Assembly (NCBI GenBank): GCA_024277605.1
Contig: JAJRUU010000180.1
Span: 1 to 12,552 of the forward strand
Length of the DNA: 12,552 bases
DNA from: a bacterium
GTDB lineage: Bacteria > SZUA-182 > SZUA-191 > JAJRXT01
Direction: 5' to 3'
Of this stretch, positions 6,204 through 12,468 are shown in pieces; the first letter of the stretch is position 1, and the number at the start of each line of letters is the position of its first letter. Made by a program: the position numbers and the translations under genes. The notes beneath the pieces were generated by a model that saw only the letters and a program-made list of their open reading frames with translations, was not told where the DNA came from and did no database searches.

Positions 6204-7250
6204 GTGCTCGATCCTGAACAGAACAACACCTTTAGCGATCATTACCTGGGAGTGCCGTTTGATTTATCCCAAGTGATGTTTATAACCACCGCAAATTTAC
6301 TGGATCCCATTCAGCCGGCCTTTAGAGACCGGATGGAAATCATCTACCTCGCTGGATATACTGAAGAGGAAAAACTGCATATCGCCAGGAGATACCTATT
6401 CCCCCGGCAGCTTAAAGAGAATGGAATTAATGATAGTATATTATCGGTCAGCGATAAAGTCATCCTAAAGACCATCTCCGGGTACACTCGTGAGGCCGGG
6501 GTACGTAATTTGGAGCGGGAGTTGGCCAATGTATGCCGCAAGATAGCCAAAAAAGTGGCTGAGAATAAAGGCGATAGATTTCATGTGAATACCATCAATC
6601 TCAGTAAATACCTGGGGCCGGTTAAATTCTTGCGTGAGGCTGAAAGTAAAACCGATGAGGTGGGCGTGGCTACCGGTTTGGCCTGGACTGAAGTCGGCGG
6701 GGAGATAATTCACGTAGAGGTGACCACCATGAAGGGCAAGGGTGCGCTGATTCTCACCGGGCATCTGGGTGAAGTGATGAAGGAATCCGCCCAGGCGGCT
6801 TTGAGCTATACCCGGTCCATATCGAAAGCGCTGGGAATTGATGAAGAATTTTATGCCAAGAATGACATCCATATACACGTACCCGCAGGGGCAATCCCCA
6901 AGGATGGCCCTTCAGCCGGTATTACTTTAGCTACGGCACTGGTGTCAGCGCTGACCAAAATTCCCGCTAAATGTGAAGTAGCCATGACCGGGGAGATAAC
7001 CTTAAGAGGCAAAGTTTTGCCTATCGGCGGGCTGAAAGAAAAAGTGCTGGCTGCCAAACGGGCTGGTATCCGCCGGGTTATCGTTCCCAAACAAAACGAA
7101 AAAGATATGCAGGATATTCCCAGCAAGGTAAAGCGTGAACTGGACTTCGTCTTTGTGGAAATGATCGATGAGGTGCTGGAAGTAGCCCTGACTAAGCCGG
7201 TACTGGCGAAAGCAAAACCAGAGAAAAAGAAAACCGGGGTAGATATATAA
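6204..7250 (+). CDS. lon: ATP-dependent Lon protease, C-terminal part (AAA+ lid and protease domain)
   Basis: The frame continues straight from the TAA with VLDPEQNNTFSDHYL. It carries sensor 1 (TTANLLD), the arginine-finger region (FRDRMEII), the AAA+ lid (GYTREAGVRNLERELANVCRK) and a complete Lon S16 protease domain. The catalytic serine is in DGPSAG (residue 698 of the joined protein) and the catalytic lysine is the second Lys of GGLKEK (741). Joined across the stop, Lon would be 809 residues, a normal length. A GTG directly follows the TAA, but no ribosome site is visible, so independent synthesis is doubtful. Mobile repeat copy C begins at the base after the stop codon. Confidence 0.85.
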   Translation: MLDPEQNNTFSDHYLGVPFDLSQVMFITTANLLDPIQPAFRDRMEIIYLAGYTEEEKLHIARRYLFPRQLKENGINDSILSVSDKVILKTISGYTREAGVRNLERELANVCRKIAKKVAENKGDRFHVNTINLSKYLGPVKFLREAESKTDEVGVATGLAWTEVGGEIIHVEVTTMKGKGALILTGHLGEVMKESAQAALSYTRSISKALGIDEEFYAKNDIHIHVPAGAIPKDGPSAGITLATALVSALTKIPAKCEVAMTGEITLRGKVLPIGGLKEKVLAAKRAGIRRVIVPKQNEKDMQDIPSKVKRELDFVFVEMIDEVLEVALTKPVLAKAKPEKKKTGVDI

Positions 7251-7360
7251 CCCGACCTATTCATGAATTTAGGCTGGGTTTGCAAGACATCCCTTGTGAG
7301 ATAAGCTTTATAAGCCAACGTCCTAAAAAAAACAGGCTGTGCCTGCCCGAATTTTTCGGG
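7251..7360. mobile_element. MITE-like repeat, copy C (short form, 110 bp, inverted relative to A and B)
   Basis: The copy runs from CCCGACCTATTCATGAATTT, directly after the lon stop codon, to the palindrome CCCGAATTTTTCGGG (7346-7360). Read in reverse it shares GGACGTTGGCT, GGGATGTCTTGCAAACCCAG and the end with copies B and D. In place of the A/B internal block it has a short CAGGC-ACA-GCCTG hairpin with a T-run. The flanks TATAA and CTAAG do not form a clear duplication. Confidence 0.75.
7325..7345 (-). terminator. Intrinsic-terminator-like hairpin inside repeat copy C
   Basis: The minus strand reads CAGGC-ACA-GCCTG followed by eight T. The 5-bp GC-rich stem plus T-run is a typical rho-independent form. 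It faces leftward, toward the antisense side of lon, so it probably serves the element rather than the genes. Confidence 0.45.
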
Positions 7361-7382
7361 CTAAGCGGTAGAGGAGCGGGTT

Positions 7383-8546
7383 GTGTTTCATATTGCTACC
7401 GAAGCTGAGATAAAACAAGGCCGGATTACCGATGTGTATTTTACCCACACGGTAAAAATCCTCAAAGAAAAAGGCATTCAGAGCCGGGCCTTAGCTGAGG
7501 TGACCTTGAAGGGGTTTCCGCCGGAGTGGAGTTGGGGAGTATTAGCAGGTATTGAGGAGGCGGCGCATTTGTTAGAAGGCTTGCCCATCAATGTCTATGC
7601 CATGGAGGAAGGCAGCTTATTTCAACCCTTCCAGCCATTGGTGGTGTTAGAAGGCAAATATCTGGATTACGCCATTTATGAAACCCCGCTGCTGGGTATG
7701 CTATGTCAGGCATCCGGCATAGCCACCAAGTCTTCCCGCTGTAAAAAGGCGGCCGGTGACAAACAGGTGATCAGCTTTGGCGCCCGCCGCATGCATCCGG
7801 CTTTGGCCCCCATGATTGAGCGCAACGCCTTTATTGGCGGCTGTGATGGGGTGGCGGTGGTAAAAAGCGCTGAGCTTATCGGAGAGATGCCCCGGGGCAC
7901 GGTACCCCATTCCCTAATCCTGATGATGGGAGATTTGGCTGAGGTAATGCGGGCTTTTCATCAGCTGATTGACCCGGCGGTTAAGCGTATTGCGCTTATT
8001 GATACCTTCTCCGATGAGAAGCTTGCGGCCATCGAGATAGCTCAAGTTATGGGAGACGATCTATTCGCCGTGCGGCTTGACACCCCATCTTCCCGGCGGG
8101 GGGATATGCTCCAGATTTTAGAAGAGGTTAGATGGGAACTTGATTATCGGGGATTTAAGCATGTTAAGCTGTTCGTCAGTGGCGGACTCGATGAATACAA
8201 GATTTCTCACCTGAATAAGGCGGCGGATGCTTATGGAGTGGGAACTTCCATCAGCAATGCCCCGGTGGTTAATTTTTCATTTGATATTGTGGAGATTGAC
8301 GGGCAACCGATTGCCAAAAAGGGTAAGCATTCAGGCGCAAAGAAGCTGCTTCGTTGCGACAATTGTAAAGAAACTGTGGTTGTCCCATCACATACTGCTC
8401 CAAGTTCCTGTCCCGCTTGTTCTGCTGCCTATAGGTCATTACTCACGCCCTTGATTAAAGATGGCAAACTGGTACGGAAGTTGCCCACAGCGCAAAACAT
8501 CAGGAAGTACGTGCTCAAGCAGTTAGCAGAAGAAGTGTCCGCCTAA
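7383..8546 (+). CDS. Nicotinate phosphoribosyltransferase (short form with four-Cys knuckle)
   Basis: This 387-residue enzyme of NAD salvage joins nicotinate to PRPP, forming nicotinate mononucleotide with ATP hydrolysis. The diagnostic segments are present: YETPLLGMLCQASGIATKSSR, SFGARRMHPALAPMIERNAFIGGCDG, the GTVPHSL loop, LIDTFSDE, VRLDTPSSRRGD, LFVSGGLDEYKI and GVGTSISNAP. Near the C-terminus are two cysteine pairs, C325/C328 (CDNC) and C343/C346 (CPAC). These form a zinc-knuckle-like insert, as in the short archaeal NAPRTases of the Thermoplasma type. The start is GTG 7383, with GAGGAG at 7371-7376 as ribosome site. It follows lon and repeat copy C and precedes a same-strand TIM-barrel gene by 36 bases. 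Older annotation may call it pncB. Confidence 0.88.
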   Translation: MFHIATEAEIKQGRITDVYFTHTVKILKEKGIQSRALAEVTLKGFPPEWSWGVLAGIEEAAHLLEGLPINVYAMEEGSLFQPFQPLVVLEGKYLDYAIYETPLLGMLCQASGIATKSSRCKKAAGDKQVISFGARRMHPALAPMIERNAFIGGCDGVAVVKSAELIGEMPRGTVPHSLILMMGDLAEVMRAFHQLIDPAVKRIALIDTFSDEKLAAIEIAQVMGDDLFAVRLDTPSSRRGDMLQILEEVRWELDYRGFKHVKLFVSGGLDEYKISHLNKAADAYGVGTSISNAPVVNFSFDIVEIDGQPIAKKGKHSGAKKLLRCDNCKETVVVPSHTAPSSCPACSAAYRSLLTPLIKDGKLVRKLPTAQNIRKYVLKQLAEEVSA

Positions 8547-8582
8547 AGGTACCCTAAAGCTAAAATCAGAGCTACTTTAAAT

Positions 8583-9407
8583 ATGGAATTGGGCTTATCT
8601 ACACATTTGTTTGTATACCAGCCGTTGGATGAGAAGCTGTTGGAGCTTATCCGGGGCTTGGGGTTTGTTAAGATTGAGTTATGGGGTATGCGTCCCCATT
8701 TTGACTATGAGCGGCCTGACAGGGTAAAGCAACTGGCACAAGCCGCCGCAAATCTGGGGATTGACATCCATTCGGTACATGCCCCCTTCTATACCCATGT
8801 GAACGAACTACAGCAAGGCCATACACTCTCCCTGGCCGCCGCCGACCCCAATGTCCGGGAAGAGGCCCTTGTGCATACCCGGAAGGCGCTGAATATCATG
8901 GATATTCTGGGGGCTAAGCTACTGGTAGTTCACGCCGGCGACCTTAGGGATGATTTTTCTGAAGCCAAGTCAACCAATTTAAGCCGGAGTCTGGAGTACT
9001 TGTCCCCCCTGTTGCAAGACTGTGGAGTAAACTTAGCGTTGGAGAATATCGCCACCGCACTATCCACTACAGCCAATTTGTCAGCCTTAGTGGAGCCTTT
9101 TGATCCCGACTGGCTGGGGATTTGCCTGGATATCGGCCACGCCCAGCTAAACGAAGATGTCGGGCAGGCTATTTTAAATTGTGGATCCAGAATTATGGGG
9201 GTACATATTTCTGACAATGACGGGGTTGCGGATTTGCACTATCTACCCGGCGAAGGCATAATCGATTGGCATAAGATGATTAACATATTACAAAAAGTAT
9301 GCTATAGTGGCATTATGAATCTGGAACTTCGTCAATATGCAGACCAGACGAGTGTTTTAGAGAAGATTCGTCAGGGAATGAAAAGCCATTTCAGTTTGAA
9401 TATTTGA
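8583..9407 (+). CDS. Sugar phosphate isomerase/epimerase-like TIM-barrel protein (AP endonuclease 2 superfamily)
   Basis: This 274-residue cytoplasmic protein has the xylose-isomerase-like barrel. Its metal- and substrate-lining segments are in order: the KIELWG strand, DIHSVHAPFY, LLVVHAGD, LALENI (Glu ligand), LGICLDIGHAQL (Asp and His ligands), IMGVHISDNDG (His and Asp), LPGEGIIDW and GIMNLELR (Glu ligand). The ligand set supports a divalent-metal enzyme, either a sugar isomerase/epimerase or a DNA-repair endonuclease IV relative. It lacks the strict endonuclease IV signatures, so a sugar role is more likely. The substrate cannot be told from sequence. ATG 8583 has no good ribosome site, so translation may depend on the upstream NAPRTase gene 36 bases away. 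Confidence 0.8.
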   Translation: MELGLSTHLFVYQPLDEKLLELIRGLGFVKIELWGMRPHFDYERPDRVKQLAQAAANLGIDIHSVHAPFYTHVNELQQGHTLSLAAADPNVREEALVHTRKALNIMDILGAKLLVVHAGDLRDDFSEAKSTNLSRSLEYLSPLLQDCGVNLALENIATALSTTANLSALVEPFDPDWLGICLDIGHAQLNEDVGQAILNCGSRIMGVHISDNDGVADLHYLPGEGIIDWHKMINILQKVCYSGIMNLELRQYADQTSVLEKIRQGMKSHFSLNI

Positions 9408-9431
9408 GTTAATTGAAAATAAACATTGATT

Positions 9432-9460
9432 TTGACTGAAAAATGGATTAAAGTTAACAA
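9432..9460 (+). promoter_or_regulatory. Sigma-70-type promoter of the sigma-54 activator gene
   Basis: TTGACT (9432-9437) and TAACAA (9455-9460) are 17 bases apart. The arrangement is nearly the same as at galU. The predicted start lies inside or just after the dyad at 9461-9477. Confidence 0.45.
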
Positions 9461-9477
9461 AGTTTATGTTGTAAACT
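9461..9477. promoter_or_regulatory. Operator-like dyad AGTTTATGTTGTAAACT
   Basis: Perfect 6-base arms AGTTTA and TAAACT surround TGTTG, directly downstream of the -10 box and 32 bases before the activator ATG. The position suits repression or autoregulation. The bound protein is unknown. Confidence 0.35.
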
Positions 9478-9509
9478 GACCTGTCCCTTTTGAAGAATAG
9501 GTGTTGTCG

Positions 9510-10952
9510 ATGAACATTTCTACATTGGTAATTGATGATGATCCTGCAATCCAGAATTCGTTTAGCAAAAATTTAAAATCCTGGGGCTATGAGGTAGATA
9601 CGGCAATAAACGGCCAACAAGCCATGTCGCTTGCCAGGCAAAAAACCTACAATATCATCTTCCTTGACTTGATGCTGCCAGGATCAAATAGCCAGCAGTT
9701 AATCCAACAGATAAAATCCGAACAAGCAAATACTGAAGTAATAGTGACCACTGACCGCGAAGCTATCGATGAAGCTGTGTCGGCTATGAAGGCCAGTGCG
9801 TTTGATTTTATTGTAAAGCCCCTGAATTTTGAACATATAAAGATACTTGTTGACCGGTGTATTGAGAAGAGCGCTTCGGCTAAAGCAGACGACGATGACA
9901 CGTCCAAGGCTATTAATAAAGATATCGGCAGCGTGTCTGATGAAAAATACTGTTATGATAAGCTGATTGGCAAAAACCACAAGATGCAGGAAATTTACCG
10001 GCTTATCAATACCCTGAAAGATGTCGATTCTACAGTATTAGTTACCGGGGCAACCGGAACGGGAAAGGGGGTGCGGGCCAGAACCATTCATTATAACAGC
10101 ACGCGCCAGGATCATCCTTTTATTACCGTCGATTGTGGCGCCATTCCCGATACATTGTTAGAGAGCGAGCTGTTTGGGTACGAAAAGGGCGCCTTTACCG
10201 GTGCGCTCAAGCGGCGAATGGGCAAGTTTGAACAAGCCAATAAAGGCACCATATTCATGGATGAAATAGGTGACATCCCTATGGCTACACAACAAAAACT
10301 TCTACGTGTGTTACAGGAGAGACGATTCGAGCGCCTGGGGGGGGATAACACCACTGAAGTTGATGTCAGGATAATTACGGCTACCAATAAAGATATAAGG
10401 AAGTTGATTGAAGAGGGGGCTTTTCGCGAAGATTTGTATTACCGGCTGAATATTATCCCCATTCACCTGCCTGCGTTAAGAGAGCGGTTGGATGATCTGG
10501 TTTTGCTGGTAACCCACTTTATGGAAAAATATAGAGAAAAACTAAAGAAAGATGTACGAACTATTTCCCAGGATGCGTTAAACGCCATGATGAGATATCA
10601 CTGGCCAGGTAATATTCGCGAATTGGAAAACCTGATGGAGCGCGCTATTATTATGACGCCGGGAAAGGATATAGTAAAGATAGACATTCCTGGAGAACGC
10701 CGCAATAAGGAGATTTATAGCTTTGGCAAAATAGACGACAGTCTCCCCTTGAAGCGGGTAAAGCACGAAATTATAGAGCAGGTGGAGCGTAAATATTTAA
10801 AAGCGCTCTTAAAGAAAAACAAAGGAAATATAAATCAGGTCGCCCTTCAAGCTAAAATAGACAATAAGACCCTATATGAAAAAATGAGGAAATTTAATTA
10901 TCGCAAAGAGGATTTTAAACGATTACCCGAAGGAGATGGCGAAAATTTATAA
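9510..10952 (+). CDS. Sigma-54-dependent response regulator (NtrC family)
   Basis: This 480-residue transcription activator has three domains. The receiver (about 1-120) has acidic residues D9-D11, phosphoacceptor D53 in IIFLDLML, and a VKP lysine. The AAA+ domain (about 150-375) has Walker A GATGTGK (180-186), the sigma-54-contacting loop GAFTGA (227-232), Walker B TIFMDEIGDIP, and the sensor/arginine region FREDLYYRLNIIPIHLPALRER. The C-terminal Fis-type HTH (about 430-470) reads NINQVALQAKIDNKTLYEKMRKF. All catalytic motifs are intact, so it should hydrolyse ATP to open sigma-54 promoters when phosphorylated. Start choice: AGGTG at 9499-9503 fits ATG 9510, while in-frame GTG 9501 overlaps that site. 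No partner kinase is in the window. The perfect sigma-54 promoters at 2806-2791 and 11258-11273 are candidate targets. Confidence 0.93.
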   Translation: MNISTLVIDDDPAIQNSFSKNLKSWGYEVDTAINGQQAMSLARQKTYNIIFLDLMLPGSNSQQLIQQIKSEQANTEVIVTTDREAIDEAVSAMKASAFDFIVKPLNFEHIKILVDRCIEKSASAKADDDDTSKAINKDIGSVSDEKYCYDKLIGKNHKMQEIYRLINTLKDVDSTVLVTGATGTGKGVRARTIHYNSTRQDHPFITVDCGAIPDTLLESELFGYEKGAFTGALKRRMGKFEQANKGTIFMDEIGDIPMATQQKLLRVLQERRFERLGGDNTTEVDVRIITATNKDIRKLIEEGAFREDLYYRLNIIPIHLPALRERLDDLVLLVTHFMEKYREKLKKDVRTISQDALNAMMRYHWPGNIRELENLMERAIIMTPGKDIVKIDIPGERRNKEIYSFGKIDDSLPLKRVKHEIIEQVERKYLKALLKKNKGNINQVALQAKIDNKTLYEKMRKFNYRKEDFKRLPEGDGENL

Positions 10953-10955
10953 AGC

Positions 10956-10974
10956 CCAGCTTTTAGGGAGCTGG
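10956..10974 (+). terminator. Hairpin after the sigma-54 activator gene
   Basis: CCAGCT-TTTAGGG-AGCTGG gives a perfect 6-bp stem four bases past the stop. No T-run follows, so it may be a weak terminator or an mRNA 3' end stabiliser. Confidence 0.35.
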
Positions 10975-11224
10975 AACCTGATCTACCAACTTCCGCTATA
11001 GCCCCTGTCATACGTTATTTTATAACAGCCTGTAATTGATTTGTTCACCCTGTTTTGCACTCCTGTTTCTGGAAATAATTCCCGAACCCCCTGTTTTTTT
11101 GGTAAACGACCTCCTGAAAATGTAATTAAATGGTTACCCTGCGCCCACCGGTTGCTGACATATAGGTTGTTGCGTTGTCGGCTGATAATATGCATCTCAT
11201 TGTAAGTAGAGTAGTTTTTCGCAA

Positions 11225-11240
11225 TTATACGCATGTATAA
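11225..11240. promoter_or_regulatory. Perfect dyad TTATACGCATGTATAA
   Basis: The 6-base arms TTATAC and GTATAA surround GCAT, ending 17 bases before the sigma-54 -24 element. It is a candidate regulator site. It is closer to the promoter than most activator sites, so repression or IHF-like bending are alternatives. Confidence 0.35.
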
Positions 11241-11257
11241 CAATCTCATTTACGACT

Positions 11258-11273
11258 TGGCATGTAAATTGCT
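11258..11273 (+). promoter_or_regulatory. Sigma-54 (-24/-12) promoter of the Cys-rich small protein
   Basis: TGGCATGTAAATTGCT matches every fixed position of TGGCAYRN4TTGCW. Transcription would start near 11284, 66 bases before ATG 11350. It lies directly downstream of the gene for a sigma-54 activator. Confidence 0.75.
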
Positions 11274-11349
11274 GAACCTATATAACAGTTTAAGGTTATG
11301 TAAGTTAGACACTGTTAAGTAATCGTATCTAAAGAATTGAGGTGAAGAC

Positions 11350-11520
11350 ATGCGGTGTTTATATTATCAAGAGGTTCCAGTAAATAGGTGCTGTGCCTTC
11401 TTGAGGGGTTTAAAGCTGCCGACCAAAGCCGAGCAGGACAAACTTTGTTTAAATGGGGCAAAGTATTTAGAATGCCCGACATATGTTAAAAAGGAAAAGG
11501 ACTTACAGAAAATCGCCTGA
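11350..11520 (+). CDS. Small Cys-rich protein (56 residues), sigma-54 controlled, function unknown
   Basis: ATG 11350 is preceded by a strong ribosome site (GAGGTG, 11339-11344) and the frame ends at TGA 11520. The protein begins MRCLYYQEVPVNRCCAFLRG and ends ECPTYVKKEKDLQKIA. Its five cysteines are C3, C14, C15, C33 and C42 (followed by P). The spacing C-x10-CC-x17-C-x8-CP resembles, from memory, small metal-binding-type proteins seen in delta-proteobacteria and related anaerobes, so a zinc or Fe-S site is plausible. There is no signal peptide or membrane segment. A perfect sigma-54 promoter lies 77 bases upstream and a sigma-54 activator is the preceding gene. It converges on the YfcE-like gene with a 25-base gap and no clear terminator. 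It is short enough to be missed by length cut-offs. Confidence 0.75.
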   Translation: MRCLYYQEVPVNRCCAFLRGLKLPTKAEQDKLCLNGAKYLECPTYVKKEKDLQKIA

Positions 11521-11545
11521 GGTGCGGGGTGAGTCTGGATCCGTT

Positions 11546-12034
11546 TTAAATTTCTACAATTTGTCCTTCCCAATTGTCAGAATTTAGCACTGCAACCGTA
11601 CGTTGTCTGGTTAAACAACCGCAACATTCACCAGGGCTGATGACCAATGTAGAACCCACCCGGCTTAACTCCGTGCGGTGGAGGTGCCCATAGACAATCA
11701 AATCATAGCATTGGCTCTTAATCAAAGCTTCTAACTCGTATGGTTCATGCATCAGCAGGATCTTTTTGCCATTTAAGCTAAACTGATGTGGTGAGTTATG
11801 TAACGCAAAGCCCCACTCGCAGGCTTCGTTATACAGCATAATACGTTCCCCATCGTTATTTCCCCATACTCCCATGAAGCTGGCTTTAAGCTCACGGAAG
11901 GCTTCCAGGGCAAAGGGAGCTACAAAATCACCGGCATGGATTACCTGCTCTACTCCTGTCCGGTTGAAATATTCCACTGCCTGGGCAATGGCTTCCAGAT
12001 TATCATGTGTATCGGCGATTATTCCCAGTTTCAT
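11546..12034 (-). CDS. YfcE/MJ0936-type metallophosphodiesterase
   Basis: This 162-residue calcineurin-like phosphoesterase is a complete small family member. Metal-binding motifs appear in order: DTH (D8, H10), GD (D36 in IHAGDF), GNND (58-61), MHEP (H96) and GHLH (116-119). Relatives are Mn2+-dependent phosphodiesterases acting on model substrates, and their physiological substrates are largely unknown. The protein should be cytoplasmic and probably dimeric. ATG 12034 has GGAAGGGG about five bases upstream. It is a single-gene unit on the minus strand, convergent with the Cys-rich gene. The upstream sequence is followed rightward by several repeat families. Confidence 0.9.
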   Translation of the reverse strand: MKLGIIADTHDNLEAIAQAVEYFNRTGVEQVIHAGDFVAPFALEAFRELKASFMGVWGNNDGERIMLYNEACEWGFALHNSPHQFSLNGKKILLMHEPYELEALIKSQCYDLIVYGHLHRTELSRVGSTLVISPGECCGCLTRQRTVAVLNSDNWEGQIVEI

Positions 12035-12133
12035 TTTACCCCTTCCCTGGTATTATGTTAAGCTCAATTTTACGGGTGGCATATAAACGGGTTGTTGCCC
12101 AAATCCAAAATCAAGTAGAAAAGCATGGAAGGT

Positions 12134-12202
12134 GTCATTCCTGCGTAAGCAGGAATCTAGTTTTTTCAATAAGTTTTGGATTCCCGCTTTCGCGGGAATG
12201 AC
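12134..12202. repeat. REP-like paired hairpins (GTCATTCC...GGAATGAC)
   Basis: Two perfect 8-bp hairpins, ATTCCTGC-GTAA-GCAGGAAT (12137-12156) and ATTCCCGC-TTTC-GCGGGAAT (12180-12199), lie in one unit bounded by GTCATTCCTGC and GCGGGAATGAC in inverted orientation. The 'sequence GCGAAAGCGGGAAT' type of palindrome is widespread in bacterial intergenic DNA. Confidence 0.75.
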
Positions 12203-12257
12203 AATTTTGGTGCCGTTCTGCCTTATAACTACATTTGAACAACAGCCCGTAAAGACT

Positions 12258-12330
12258 TGTCACCCTGAGCAAGGCGAAGGGTCTCAAGGGAAATAGGGAT
12301 AAAAGATTCTTCGTTTTACTCAGAATGACA
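12258..12330. repeat. Second REP-like inverted repeat (TGTCACCCTGAG...CTCAGAATGACA)
   Basis: The outer arms TGTCACCCTGAG (12258-12269) and CTCAGAATGACA (12319-12330) pair at ten of twelve positions. Internal GCGAAGGGTCTC and GATTCTTCG resemble the common 'TCATTCTGAGCGAAGCGAAGAATC' intergenic repeat. The two families sit 56 bases apart. Confidence 0.65.
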
Positions 12331-12345
12331 ACCGCCAGTTCTGAC

Positions 12346-12454
12346 CCCGATCTATTCATAAATTCAGACTGGGTTCGCAAGACATCCCTTATGAGATAAG
12401 GCTTATGAGCCAACGTCCTGAAAAAACAGGCTATGCCTGCCCGAATTTTTCGGG
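12346..12454. mobile_element. MITE-like repeat, copy D (short form, 109 bp, inverted relative to A and B)
   Basis: The copy runs from CCCGATCTATTCATAAATTC to the palindrome CCCGAATTTTTCGGG (12440-12454). It is flanked by the direct repeat TGAC (12342-12345 and 12455-12458). Internal hairpins are the best preserved of all copies: CCTTAT-GAG-ATAAGG, GGCTTATGAGCC and CAGGC-TAT-GCCTG. It is closest in sequence to copy C and, in its right half, to copy B. It lies 14 bases from the IS end. Confidence 0.75.
12421..12439 (-). terminator. Intrinsic-terminator-like hairpin inside repeat copy D
   Basis: The minus strand reads CAGGC-ATA-GCCTG followed by six T. It is equivalent to the one in copy C and could stop transcription entering from the IS toward the YfcE-like gene. 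Confidence 0.4.
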
Positions 12455-12468
12455 TGACTTGATACGAC

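Larger units (their letters stand above)
10953..11349. other. 397-base regulatory gap upstream of the Cys-rich gene
   Basis: No supported gene lies here. An 88-codon minus-strand frame (10983-11249) has no ribosome site and no recognisable family. The gap holds the hairpin at 10956-10974, five CCTGT words between 11004 and 11094, a perfect dyad at 11225-11240 and the sigma-54 promoter at 11258-11273. This is the layout expected of a sigma-54 enhancer-promoter region. Confidence 0.55.

Noticed and set aside
6851..7318. 155-codon minus-strand frame antisense to lon
   Set aside because: It is a shadow of a strongly conserved Lon protease domain on the other strand, and its first part is repeat copy C.
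10983..11249. 88-codon minus-strand frame between the activator and the Cys-rich gene
   Set aside because: It has no ribosome site, no family resemblance, and lies over the regulatory gap.
1302..12454. CRISPR array or attachment-site reading of the dispersed repeats
   Set aside because: Copies are kilobases apart, in both orientations and 109-174 bases long, with no regular spacers and no cas genes or integrase.
140..12468. Composite transposon bounded by the two IS ends
   Set aside because: The interior holds housekeeping genes (galU, lon, NAPRTase), and contig breakage at a repeated IS explains the ends more simply.
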